10,880 nt of DNA from Leptospiraceae bacterium UBA2033 (GTDB lineage Bacteria; Spirochaetota; Leptospiria; Leptospirales; Leptospiraceae): NCBI GenBank assembly GCA_002333425.1, contig DDBL01000076.1:6115-16994 (forward strand), written 5' to 3'. The notes beneath the pieces were generated by a model. It was not told where the DNA came from and did no database searches. It was given only the letters and a program-made list of their open reading frames with translations. Positions within the stretch are counted from its first letter, which is position 1. Each line of letters starts with the position of its first letter. Below are positions 1 to 6,060 of this stretch, piece by piece. Both the position numbers and the translations under genes were made by a program.

Positions 1-135
1 AATTATGCGGAAGAAAAATTTCCAGTGATAGTAGAAAAAGAAAATATTTTCGGAACTCAGTTCCATCCAGAAAAATCCGACAAAGAAGGTCTTAAAATTT
101 TAAGAAACTTCATTCGGTTAACAAATTCAAACTAA
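1..135 (+). CDS. hisH: Imidazole glycerol phosphate synthase glutaminase subunit HisH, C-terminal fragment
   Basis: This is the last 44 codons plus stop of a gene that begins before the window, open in frame 1 from the first base. The visible part contains GTQFHPEKS, the C-terminal signature of class I glutamine amidotransferases. Its His and Glu (residues 22 and 24 of the fragment) are the last two members of the Cys-His-Glu triad; the Cys lies outside the window. HisH releases ammonia from glutamine for HisF in histidine biosynthesis. The fragment alone could belong to another class I amidotransferase, but hisA starting 10 nt after the stop makes HisH the best call. The two genes are almost certainly co-transcribed. 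Confidence 0.88.
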   Translation, partial: NYAEEKFPVIVEKENIFGTQFHPEKSDKEGLKILRNFIRLTNSN

Positions 136-145
136 GGTTTATTTC

Positions 146-877
146 ATGATTATTATACCAGCAATAGATATTTTAGACAATGAAGCAGTTCGACTCTACA
201 AAGGAGACTATTCTCAAAAAACTGTTTATAGCACAAAGCCATGGGAACTCGTACAAGGTTTTAATAAAAATGGCGCAGAGTTAATCCATTTGGTAGATTT
301 GAATGGTGCAAGAAAAGCAGATGCAACCAACAAAGATTGTATCGTTAGAATCCGAAAAGAGGCTAATGTTAAAATCCAACTTGGCGGCGGAATCAGGGAC
401 ATGGAAAAATTAAAATACTACGAGTCTCTGGGAATTGATAAATTCATCATTGGAACTGCTGCGGTAAATGACCCTAAGTTCCTCGATGATGCACTTACGT
501 TCATTGGCACAGATAGGATTATTATTTCTGTTGATGCGTTAGACGGCTTAGTTCGTGTAAGTGGATGGGAAGTCAAAACACAAATACGTTACGAAGAATT
601 GTTAACTAGATTAGATACGCAAGGGATAACACAGATTATCTTCACAGATATTTCTCATGACGGGACTTTAAGTGGTCCCAACCTTGAGTCATACAAACAT
701 ATCTTAGACAACTTTAATTTTCAGCTTATTGCGTCAGGTGGAATTGCCTCACTCAAAGACATAATTGATTTAACAAAAATTAATTCCAAACGACCACTCT
801 ACGGAATTATTACGGGAAAAGCAATCTATGAAGGAAGACTGGATTTAAGAGAAGCAATTGATAACACAAAAAAATAA
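146..877 (+). CDS. hisA: Phosphoribosylformimino-AICAR phosphate (ProFAR) isomerase HisA
   Basis: Cytoplasmic (beta/alpha)8-barrel enzyme that carries out the Amadori isomerisation of ProFAR to PRFAR in histidine biosynthesis. At 243 aa it has the usual family length. The N-terminus MIIIPAIDIL carries the catalytic Asp at residue 8. The second catalytic Asp lies in SVDALDG (Asp130). Phosphate-binding loops are visible as LGGGIRD in the first half and ASGGIAS followed by IITGKAIYEG in the second, reflecting the half-barrel duplication. The ATG lies 10 nt after the hisH stop, with a weak TAAGG as ribosome site, so translation may depend on the upstream gene. HisF shares this fold, but the isomerase Asp and N-terminus favour HisA. 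No hisF or hisI follows, so this is the end of the histidine block here. Confidence 0.95.
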   Translation: MIIIPAIDILDNEAVRLYKGDYSQKTVYSTKPWELVQGFNKNGAELIHLVDLNGARKADATNKDCIVRIRKEANVKIQLGGGIRDMEKLKYYESLGIDKFIIGTAAVNDPKFLDDALTFIGTDRIIISVDALDGLVRVSGWEVKTQIRYEELLTRLDTQGITQIIFTDISHDGTLSGPNLESYKHILDNFNFQLIASGGIASLKDIIDLTKINSKRPLYGIITGKAIYEGRLDLREAIDNTKK

Positions 878-884
878 TTTAAGA

Positions 885-985
885 CTGTGTAAAAGTATAA
901 TAAATGTCGTGGTGAGCTTGTCGAATCCATACTTTTATGAAGGTAAAAACCCTTCGACAGGCTCAGGGTGACAGCTTTTACACAG
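885..985. repeat. Palindromic intergenic repeat with 11-bp terminal inverted repeats
   Basis: The outer arms CTGTGTAAAAG (885-895) and CTTTTACACAG (975-985) are perfect inverted copies. Inside them, TGAGCTTGTCGAA (913-925) pairs with TTCGACAGGCTCA (953-965) over 12 of 13 positions, the remaining one being a possible G-U pair. TGTC (905-908) also pairs with GACA (970-973). The whole can fold into one long imperfect hairpin. It starts 7 nt after the hisA stop. It looks like a non-autonomous, MITE- or REPIN-like element. The inner motif, TTCGACAGGCTCAGGGTGACA in part, is one I recognise as recurring between genes in many unrelated bacteria. No transposase is nearby. It may also end or protect the hisA transcript. 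Confidence 0.75.
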
Positions 986-1022
986 CCCGAAATACGATGA
1001 TAGTTGAAGTCTCAAAAATGAT

Positions 1023-1028
1023 AAGGAG
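1023..1028 (+). promoter_or_regulatory. Ribosome binding site deciding the VKOR-DsbA start
   Basis: AAGGAG is a strong Shine-Dalgarno match, 13 nt before ATG 1042. The spacing is somewhat long, but no other in-frame start codon lies between. The ATG at 1018 precedes the site and has no ribosome site of its own, so 1042 is preferred. Confidence 0.55.
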
Positions 1029-1041
1029 AAATAGAAAAAAT

Positions 1042-2295
1042 ATGGATAGTAAAAGTTTAAAAAAATACAACATAATAGGAATTGGAGTTGTGATCATTGG
1101 TCTTTCTCTTTGTATCGCTCTCATCCAAGAATACTTTGGAACAGCAGGTGCATTTGTAGAATCTCTCTGCTCTACAACGGGCGACGGAGATTCTTGTAGC
1201 AAAGTTGCAAAAAGCGCGTGGTCTGGATTTAGGGGAGTACCTCTGTTAGGCGATATTCCTGTAGCCCATTTAGGTTTTACGTTTTACGGATTTTGTGGGT
1301 TTTTATTTTTTTCTATCTTACGAGCAAATGACGAAGACAAAAAAGGATTTGTAAATCTACTTTTTGCGGTTTCCATTCTTGCGATTTTAATCGACGTTAT
1401 TCTTTTTATCATTTCTATTTCACAAATCGGGACAGTATGTATCTTATGTGCACTTACATATGCTGTGACTCTAAGTATTTTTGCATTAGCCTACATTCAG
1501 GTTAAATCTTATGCAGGACAAGAAGGAATTATGGGCAAATTAAAATTATCCGTCGGAAAGAATATAACTTCTCATGTTTTAAATTATACGATCATTGTTT
1601 TACTTTTTTATGCTTGTGGAATTGGTGTCGCAAGATTTTCAAAGTCTGGTAACAGTGTTGACCATGACCACGCCCCGGTTGATTCCAAACCAATGCTCGA
1701 AGCAAAGATTGCAGAATTTGAAAAAAGAGCAACTGTGAAAATTGACCTAAGCCAAGCTCCTATGGTAGGAAGTTCAAGTGCCCCTGTTACAATTGTAAAA
1801 TACGCAGACTTCAACTGTGGACATTGTATGCACGCAAGCCATATTCTCCGCCAACTACTTGCTGATTTCCCAGGACAAGTGAAAGTTTACTACAAAAACT
1901 TTCCACTCGATGGAACTTGTAATCCGTTAGTGCAAAGAAAAGATCCAAGTGCTAGTTCTTGTATTGCTGCAAGTGCATCTCTTTGTGCAAACAAACAAGG
2001 CAAATTCAAAGAAGTTTACACGGGACTTTATACAGACAATGAAAATGGAGTTCGCCATTCGGTAGCAACAGTAATGGAAATTGCAAACAAAGCCAATGTC
2101 AACAAACAACAATTCCAATCTTGTATGGGTTCTTCGGAAATTCAATCTTATATTCTACAAGAAGTGAAAGAAGGCGAAGTGCTAAATATCCAAAGCACAC
2201 CTTCGCTTTATGTGAACAACAAACCTTTGGATCCAGGAACACCAAATCCAAATTTTTTAAAAGCATTAGTTGAACACTTGATTCAGAAGAAGTAA
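1042..2295 (+). CDS. VKOR-DsbA fusion: membrane disulfide-bond-forming oxidoreductase
   Basis: Residues 1 to about 155 are a vitamin K epoxide reductase domain with four membrane segments (about 11-29, 73-93, 103-126, 130-152). It has the loop cysteine pair Cys43/Cys52 and the quinone-side CILC motif (Cys133/Cys136). A fifth hydrophobic segment (about 180-196) leads to a periplasmic DsbA-like thioredoxin domain. That domain has CGHC (Cys259/Cys262), a TP motif giving the cis-proline (Pro387), and further cysteines. By family knowledge, the thioredoxin part oxidises exported proteins and passes electrons through VKOR to quinone, doing the jobs of DsbA and DsbB in one chain. The frame is open back to ATG 937, but codons 937-1017 lie largely in the palindromic repeat and give a low-quality N-terminus (TLRQAQGDS). 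I therefore use ATG 1042, giving 417 aa. Neighbours are unrelated, so it is probably transcribed alone. Confidence 0.9.
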   Translation: MDSKSLKKYNIIGIGVVIIGLSLCIALIQEYFGTAGAFVESLCSTTGDGDSCSKVAKSAWSGFRGVPLLGDIPVAHLGFTFYGFCGFLFFSILRANDEDKKGFVNLLFAVSILAILIDVILFIISISQIGTVCILCALTYAVTLSIFALAYIQVKSYAGQEGIMGKLKLSVGKNITSHVLNYTIIVLLFYACGIGVARFSKSGNSVDHDHAPVDSKPMLEAKIAEFEKRATVKIDLSQAPMVGSSSAPVTIVKYADFNCGHCMHASHILRQLLADFPGQVKVYYKNFPLDGTCNPLVQRKDPSASSCIAASASLCANKQGKFKEVYTGLYTDNENGVRHSVATVMEIANKANVNKQQFQSCMGSSEIQSYILQEVKEGEVLNIQSTPSLYVNNKPLDPGTPNPNFLKALVEHLIQKK

Positions 2296-2376
2296 ACTTT
2301 CTACTGCTCTTTCAAAATAAAAAGGTTTTCAATGATTCTAATTCTCAAATAAGGTTAAATAGAGAGTAAATAGAAC

Positions 2377-2382
2377 AAAGGA
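2377..2382 (+). promoter_or_regulatory. Ribosome binding site supporting the TTG start of folE
   Basis: AAAGGA lies 7 nt before TTG 2390, a normal spacing. No ATG in frame gives a better N-terminus, so this site supports the rare start codon. Confidence 0.6.
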
Positions 2383-2389
2383 TTTTTCA

Positions 2390-2938
2390 TTGGAAGACGC
2401 AGTAAAAAAAATACTAACCGAAATAGGAGAAGACCCATCCCGCGAAGGTCTTCTCGATACCCCAAAACGAGTCGCTAAAGCTTATGATTTTTTAACCAGT
2501 GGTTATAAAGCAAATCTAACAGAAATCGTAAACGGTGCTATTTTTGAAGAACATGTTGAGGGAATGGTAATTGTTCGTGACATAGAACTTTATTCTCTTT
2601 GTGAACATCATTTACTTCCTTTTTTTGGTAGAGCACATGTCGCCTATATTCCCAACAAAAAAATCATCGGGATAAGCAAGATTCCCCGCATAGTAGATGT
2701 GTTTGCCCGTAGACTCCAAGTGCAAGAGCGGCTAACAGACCAAGTCGCAAATGCCATTCAGGAAATCCTAGATCCAATCGGAGTAGGTGTAATCATGAAA
2801 GCAAAACATATGTGTATGATGATGCGAGGTGTAGAAAAACAAAACTCGGAGCTTCTTACTTCTTGTATGCTTGGTGAGTTTCGGGATAGTTCCATTACCC
2901 GCAATGAGTTTCTCGATTTAATTCGTACTGGACAATGA
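2390..2938 (+). CDS. folE: GTP cyclohydrolase I, type IA (FolE)
   Basis: Converts GTP to 7,8-dihydroneopterin triphosphate, the first step of folate and tetrahydrobiopterin synthesis and also an entry to queuosine. The 182 aa cover the full bacterial enzyme without the longer N-terminus of the E. coli protein. SLCEHHLLPF holds zinc ligands Cys71 and His74 and catalytic His73. HMCMMMRGVEK holds the third zinc ligand, Cys142. GEDPSREGLLDTPKRVA near the N-terminus and RLQVQERLT in the middle are family signatures. With Cys-His-Cys complete, this is the zinc-dependent type IA enzyme, not the FolE2 type. The start is TTG. It lies 94 nt after the VKOR-DsbA stop, and that gap shows no clear promoter or terminator. 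A repeat follows the stop codon. Confidence 0.96.
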   Translation: MEDAVKKILTEIGEDPSREGLLDTPKRVAKAYDFLTSGYKANLTEIVNGAIFEEHVEGMVIVRDIELYSLCEHHLLPFFGRAHVAYIPNKKIIGISKIPRIVDVFARRLQVQERLTDQVANAIQEILDPIGVGVIMKAKHMCMMMRGVEKQNSELLTSCMLGEFRDSSITRNEFLDLIRTGQ

Positions 2939-2951
2939 AAGATTAAAAAAT

Positions 2952-2984
2952 TTACCACGGATGAACACAGATGGACACAGATGA
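2952..2984. repeat. Short tandem-like intergenic repeat (ACCACGGATG family)
   Basis: TTACCACGG is followed by near-copies of a 10-nt unit: ATGAACACAG, ATGGACACAG and a decayed ATGAAAGATT. It begins 13 nt after the folE stop. It closely resembles the arms of the element at 9729-9894, which read TTACCACCG ATGGACACCG. No matching inverted arm is present here, so it looks like a solo or decayed arm of the same family. Confidence 0.6.
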
Positions 2985-3030
2985 AAGATTAATTTGTATA
3001 GGAATGTATTCTTCAGACAATTCAGTAATA

Positions 3031-3103
3031 ACCCGCGGTAGCGAGCCCACCGCTAGGTGCAAAAACCCCAGTCCAGCAGGGAATGCTGGCACCGTTAGGT
3101 GAG
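3031..3103. repeat. GC-rich double-hairpin block adjoining hemJ
   Basis: This block is much richer in G+C than its surroundings. Two near-identical palindromes, CACCGCTAGGTG (3048-3059) and CACCGTTAGGTG (3090-3101), lie exactly 42 nt apart. Between them is a perfect 6-bp stem, CCAGCA/TGCTGG (3073-3078 and 3084-3089), with a 5-nt loop. Before them, GCGGT (3035-3039) can pair with ACCGC (3049-3053), or TAGCG with CGCTA in a competing fold. The final AGGTGAG runs into the hemJ start at 3106 and probably serves as its ribosome site. It is either a mobile repeat or a structured leader; the sequence alone does not decide. Confidence 0.55.
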
Positions 3104-3105
3104 TT

Positions 3106-3528
3106 ATGTATCTGTGGTTTAAGGCTATTCATATTATTGCGCTGATTGCTTGGTTTGCGGGGATATTTTATATTTGGCGTTTGTTTGTGTATCATGTCGA
3201 AGCAACATCCGATGAGGTTAAATCGACGTTAGCCGTCATGGAGCGCAAACTCTACAAGATCATCATGGTTCCAGCGATGATCGTTACTCTCATCTTTGGA
3301 TTTGCGATGCTCTATTTACAATGGAATGCGTATGCTTATACTATCTGGATGTGGCTCAAGATCTTTTTGGTTTTTTTAGTTGTAGGTCAGCATCATATGG
3401 CAAACTTCTATCGAAAAAAACTTTTAGAAGGTGTTACCTATCCATCTAAAAAATTTCGTATTCTAAATGAAGTCCCTACATTACTGATGATAGTGATTGT
3501 GATACTTGTGGTATTAAAACCATTCTGA
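3106..3528 (+). CDS. hemJ: Protoporphyrinogen IX oxidase HemJ
   Basis: Integral membrane protein of 140 aa, the usual HemJ (UPF0093) length, that oxidises protoporphyrinogen IX to protoporphyrin IX in heme synthesis. The N-terminus MYLWFKAIHIIALIAWFAG carries the conserved His9 in the first membrane segment, and RLFVYHVEA carries a second conserved His. MERKLYKII, WLKIFLVF and the C-terminal NEVPTLLMIVIVILVVLKPF are characteristic of the family. Hydrophobic segments lie near residues 5-25, 52-72, 80-97 and 120-138. The start fits the family N-terminus exactly. Translation probably uses AGGTGAG at the end of the adjoining GC-rich hairpin block. The gene converges on the toxin gene with 13 nt between stops and no obvious terminator stem there. 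Confidence 0.9.
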   Translation: MYLWFKAIHIIALIAWFAGIFYIWRLFVYHVEATSDEVKSTLAVMERKLYKIIMVPAMIVTLIFGFAMLYLQWNAYAYTIWMWLKIFLVFLVVGQHHMANFYRKKLLEGVTYPSKKFRILNEVPTLLMIVIVILVVLKPF

Positions 3529-3541
3529 TTGAAATTAGATT

Positions 3542-3922
3542 TTATTTTTTGTAAGGTTGAATTGTTTTTAGTTTCGGAATATGCTTGTAATGTTTTTTAT
3601 TAAATGTGTATAGGGGCAAACTAAGTTCTACCGCAGTATGACCAATCAGGCAGTCAACGAAATCTATTCCTATCTTTAATTTTAATTTGGAAAATGTATC
3701 GACTGCATATTCATTTGAAATTTGATTAGACCAGACAATTGTAAATAATGATAGCGTTGAGTTCAATTTATTTAAACTTTTCGAATTAACGCATCCTTCA
3801 ATTAATTCTAAACAACTATATCCAGAAATTAATATTTCCTCTTCCTGACTTTCTATCCATTGAACAGCAGGTGCATAATTTCGTAAGTAATCTACTATAA
3901 TATCTGTATCTATTAGTATCAT
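3542..3922 (-). CDS. vapC: PIN-domain ribonuclease toxin, VapC type
   Basis: A 126-aa PIN-domain protein. Expected Mg-binding acids are present: Asp5 in MILIDTDIIVDYL, Glu39 in SCLELIEG and Asp90 in IDFVDCLIGHTAVE. The C-terminal TFNKKHY gives the usual Asn108/His111 region. VapC toxins cleave RNA, commonly initiator tRNA or a 23S rRNA loop; which target applies here cannot be read from the sequence. The start ATG lies 9 nt after the stop of the upstream 114-aa partner, the standard antitoxin-toxin order, so the pair is co-transcribed on the minus strand. No strong ribosome site is seen before this ATG, so translation may be coupled. All catalytic residues are intact, so it is probably active. 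Confidence 0.88.
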   Translation of the reverse strand: MILIDTDIIVDYLRNYAPAVQWIESQEEEILISGYSCLELIEGCVNSKSLNKLNSTLSLFTIVWSNQISNEYAVDTFSKLKLKIGIDFVDCLIGHTAVELSLPLYTFNKKHYKHIPKLKTIQPYKK

Positions 3923-3931
3923 AAATAGACT

Positions 3932-4276
3932 TCAAATACCTTTAAGCATTTTTCTTATATGTGGTCGAGTTGCTCGTTTTCTTAGATTTTGCACAAATTC
4001 AACACTATCAGTAATATCTTTTCTATCTTTCCATAGACCTGCTAATTTTAATTTTGCTAAATCCTTTCCAGTAACACCTTTTCCTTTTCTAACTAAGCAA
4101 ACATTATTAACATTAATGTATTCTCGTTTCACAACGTCAGCAACACGAATCGTTTTAGTGGAATGAACTAATCTTTCATATTCTTTTAAACCTAAAATAA
4201 TATAAGGTTTATCATTCTTATAAATGATTTCATGCTCCGCAATTACAGGCTTTGGTTTTGATGTATAATTTTCCAT
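3932..4276 (-). CDS. Antitoxin partner of the PIN-domain toxin (Phd/VapB-like)
   Basis: A 114-aa protein directly upstream of the toxin. Residues 10-40 (AEHEIIYKNDKPYIILGLKEYERLV) look like a Phd/YefM-type N-terminal DNA-binding fold. The C-terminal LAGLWKDRKDITDSVEFVQNLR resembles the toxin-binding tail of many small antitoxins, where a G-W/M-KDR-D-I-DS motif often precedes the final helix. Between them lies a less usual basic stretch with VRKGKGVTGKDLAKLKL. It is longer than the 70-90 aa of typical antitoxins. The role is inferred mainly from position and these resemblances. It probably neutralises the toxin and represses its own promoter. The ATG has no ribosome site and follows directly on a TATAAT-like sequence. 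Confidence 0.75.
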   Translation of the reverse strand: MENYTSKPKPVIAEHEIIYKNDKPYIILGLKEYERLVHSTKTIRVADVVKREYINVNNVCLVRKGKGVTGKDLAKLKLAGLWKDRKDITDSVEFVQNLRKRATRPHIRKMLKGI

Positions 4277-4311
4277 ATTATAAAAGTAATTTCATTTTTC
4301 ATTTCAGTCAA
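4277..4311 (-). promoter_or_regulatory. Candidate promoter of the toxin-antitoxin pair
   Basis: On the minus strand TTGACT (4311-4306) stands 17 nt before TACTTT (4288-4283), which would start transcription about at the antitoxin ATG and give a leaderless mRNA. A perfect TATAAT (4282-4277) touches the ATG, but is 23 nt from TTGACT and would place the start inside the gene. The first pairing is preferred. Confidence 0.35.
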
Positions 4312-4354
4312 GTTCTATTTTCAAATAATTCATGCATACAAGTTTGAAACTTTT

Positions 4355-4382
4355 TTTACTTGAGACTAAGTTGGCTTATAAA
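4355..4382 (+). promoter_or_regulatory. Candidate promoter of the Gld-type ABC operon
   Basis: TTTACT (4355-4360) is 16 nt from TATAAA (4377-4382), matching sigma-70-type boxes at 4/6 and 5/6. The transcript would start near 4389, about 14 nt before the first ATG. The heptamer ACTAAGT occurs at 4365-4371 and again at 4394-4400, flanking the -10 box, and could be a binding site. Both are weak evidence. Confidence 0.35.
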
Positions 4383-4402
4383 GTTATGTTTCAACTAAGT
4401 CT

Positions 4403-5323
4403 ATGATTAAAGTTCAAAATCTTACAAAGTATTATTCTGATAAATTAGCAATCAGTGATTTGAATTTTCAAATCAACAAAGGAGAAGTCGTTGGACTTCT
4501 TGGTTTAAATGGCTCCGGTAAAACAACCACCATTCGTATTCTAAGTGGATTTTTAATTCCGAACGAAGGCGAGGTTTGGATTGACGAGCTAAATTCTTTT
4601 AGTGATCCGATTGAAATCAAACGAAAGGTCGGCTATTTACCCGAAACCCCGCCACTCTACGAAGATTTCACTGTGAGCGACTACTTAGAGTTTGTCGCTC
4701 ATTTAAAATCAGTTTCCGATGTAGAGTCCGAAATCAAACGAGTCTGTGAAAAAACAAATCTACTAGAAGTAAAAGAACGTTATATCTCACAGTTATCGCT
4801 CGGATTTCGAAAGCGAGTAGGAATTGCACAAGCAATTTTAGGAAGTCCAAAGATTGTGATTATGGATGAGCCGATTAGTGGACTTGACCCGCGGCAAATC
4901 GTAGAAATCCGCCATCTCATCAAAGGTCTTGCTATGGAGCATACTGTTTTACTTTCGAGTCATATTCTTTCGGAAGTGCATCTAGTATGTGATCGATTTC
5001 TTTTTTTACACGAAGGGAAATTGGTTTACGATTTTTCTAGAATTCAACTTGAACAAGAAATGCAAAAGATTTCCGAACTCCAAATCGGACTCAGAGGAAA
5101 TTCAAAACAGGATTGTAAATCTTTCTTAGAAGAACTGAGTGATGATGTTGGAATTAAAATACTGGAAGAGAGTAACAACTATTATCTGTTCTCGGTTCGA
5201 CCGGAGGATATGGATTCTTACAGAGACAAATTGCTTTTGAATCTGACCGGAAAATCTTTTAAGTTAGAACTTTTAAAAAAAGAAGATCTCACTCTTGAAC
5301 AATTTTTTATCAATCGTATCTAG
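4403..5323 (+). CDS. ABC transporter ATP-binding protein, GldA/ABC-2 type
   Basis: Cytoplasmic ATPase of 306 aa that should drive the permease encoded next. The nucleotide-binding domain is complete: Walker A GLNGSGKTT (34-42), signature LSLGFRKR (131-138), Walker B IVIMDEP (151-157) and switch His187 in LSSHILSE. The Q-loop reads YLPETPPLY, with Glu81 where most ABC ATPases have Gln; from memory this is usual in the GldA-like branch. Residues 220-306 form the C-terminal extension typical of ABC-2 exporters of this kind. No good Shine-Dalgarno precedes the ATG. The permease starts 9 nt after the stop. The substrate cannot be told from the sequence. GldA in Flavobacterium belongs to a gliding-related transporter, but motility should not be inferred here. 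Confidence 0.9.
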   Translation: MIKVQNLTKYYSDKLAISDLNFQINKGEVVGLLGLNGSGKTTTIRILSGFLIPNEGEVWIDELNSFSDPIEIKRKVGYLPETPPLYEDFTVSDYLEFVAHLKSVSDVESEIKRVCEKTNLLEVKERYISQLSLGFRKRVGIAQAILGSPKIVIMDEPISGLDPRQIVEIRHLIKGLAMEHTVLLSSHILSEVHLVCDRFLFLHEGKLVYDFSRIQLEQEMQKISELQIGLRGNSKQDCKSFLEELSDDVGIKILEESNNYYLFSVRPEDMDSYRDKLLLNLTGKSFKLELLKKEDLTLEQFFINRI

Positions 5324-5332
5324 GAGTCTCCA

Positions 5333-6058
5333 ATGCAAAATATCAAATGGATTTTTTTGAAAGAATGTAAATTGTTTTTTAATACCTATATGGCTGCTCT
5401 AGTATTAGGTGGAACTGCAGTTTTAAACGCACTTCTTGTTTTGATTTCTAACTTTCATGGAAGTAACAACTACGAAGATGCAACCATTATCACCTTTTTT
5501 AGTTTTATGTCCACGATCATCATTTCGATGATGATACTTGCCATGGGAAGTATAGTAGAAGAAAAAAACAAAGGCACGATGGAACTACTTTATACTTCGC
5601 CTATTTCCGACATGGAAATTGTATTGGGCAAATTCCTATTTGGCGCATTTGTTTGTTTTGTCATTACCGTTTTTATCAATGGGCTATTTCCTGTTTTACT
5701 CTACTCCTTCTGGAAGGCTCCGCTTTATATTTTTTCCACCGGAAGTGTTGGTGTTTTTCTTTTGGGTTGTTTTGTGTATTCTGTGGGGATGTTTGGAAGT
5801 AGCCTCGGAAAAAATCAAATGCTTTCTTTACTCATTGCTGTTCTGATTATCATGACTCTTTGGGTGCTTGGATTTTTTTCACATCTATTCCAAGCAAAAA
5901 CGAGGTCGATACTTTTTCATCTACATATTTTTTCGCATTTCATTTCGTTTTCCAAAGGTGTTCTTCCTCTGTCTGGTTTTGTATTTTTCTTTTCTGGGAT
6001 TTTCACCTTTTTGTATCTCACAATCAAATCTCTTGAATCAAGACGTTGGGTAGGTTAG
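5333..6058 (+). CDS. ABC-2 type permease, GldF-like
   Basis: Inner-membrane permease of 241 aa with six predicted membrane segments, near residues 20-39, 52-74, 101-125, 133-155, 162-183 and 212-233. Between segments 2 and 3, EEKNKGTMELLYTSPI (76-91) is the conserved cytoplasmic motif of ABC-2 permeases, thought to contact the ATPase. The N-terminal amphipathic stretch NIKWIFLKECKLFF is also typical of this class. AGGAG (5322-5326) overlaps the stop of the ATPase gene and sits 6 nt before the ATG, so translation of the two is probably coupled. One permease gene suggests a homodimer, unless the membrane segments of the next protein take part. Confidence 0.87.
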   Translation: MQNIKWIFLKECKLFFNTYMAALVLGGTAVLNALLVLISNFHGSNNYEDATIITFFSFMSTIIISMMILAMGSIVEEKNKGTMELLYTSPISDMEIVLGKFLFGAFVCFVITVFINGLFPVLLYSFWKAPLYIFSTGSVGVFLLGCFVYSVGMFGSSLGKNQMLSLLIAVLIIMTLWVLGFFSHLFQAKTRSILFHLHIFSHFISFSKGVLPLSGFVFFFSGIFTFLYLTIKSLESRRWVG

Positions 6059-6060
6059 TC

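Noticed and set aside
937..1041. Longer N-terminus for the VKOR-DsbA gene starting at ATG 937
   Set aside because: These codons run through the palindromic repeat and give an unrelated peptide with no ribosome site. ATG 1042 follows AAGGAG and begins a normal VKOR N-terminus.
978..1202. Minus-strand open frames inside the VKOR-DsbA gene (also 1608-1814 and 1927-2145)
   Set aside because: They lie opposite a well-supported gene, have no ribosome sites or family motifs, and look like chance frames.
2296..2389. Promoter for folE in the 94-nt gap
   Set aside because: No pair of -35 and -10 boxes with proper spacing stands out. Only the ribosome site is convincing.
2952..2984. CRISPR-like tandem repeat
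   Set aside because: The units are about 10 nt without spacers and there are only two good copies. No cas gene is near.
3028..3101. Possible integron attC site: TAAC near 3029 and GTTAGGT at 3094, with hairpins between
   Set aside because: GTTAGGT fits the GTTRRRY core, but the upstream partner AATAAC does not fit RYYYAAC and only four bases pair. No integrase gene or second site is in the window.
3524..3545. Bidirectional terminator between hemJ and the toxin gene
   Set aside because: The region is T-rich but no stem of useful length precedes the T-run on either strand.
5619..6053. Plus-strand frames overlapping the permease gene
   Set aside because: They are hydrophobic only because they read the permease in another frame, and no domain or start signal supports them.
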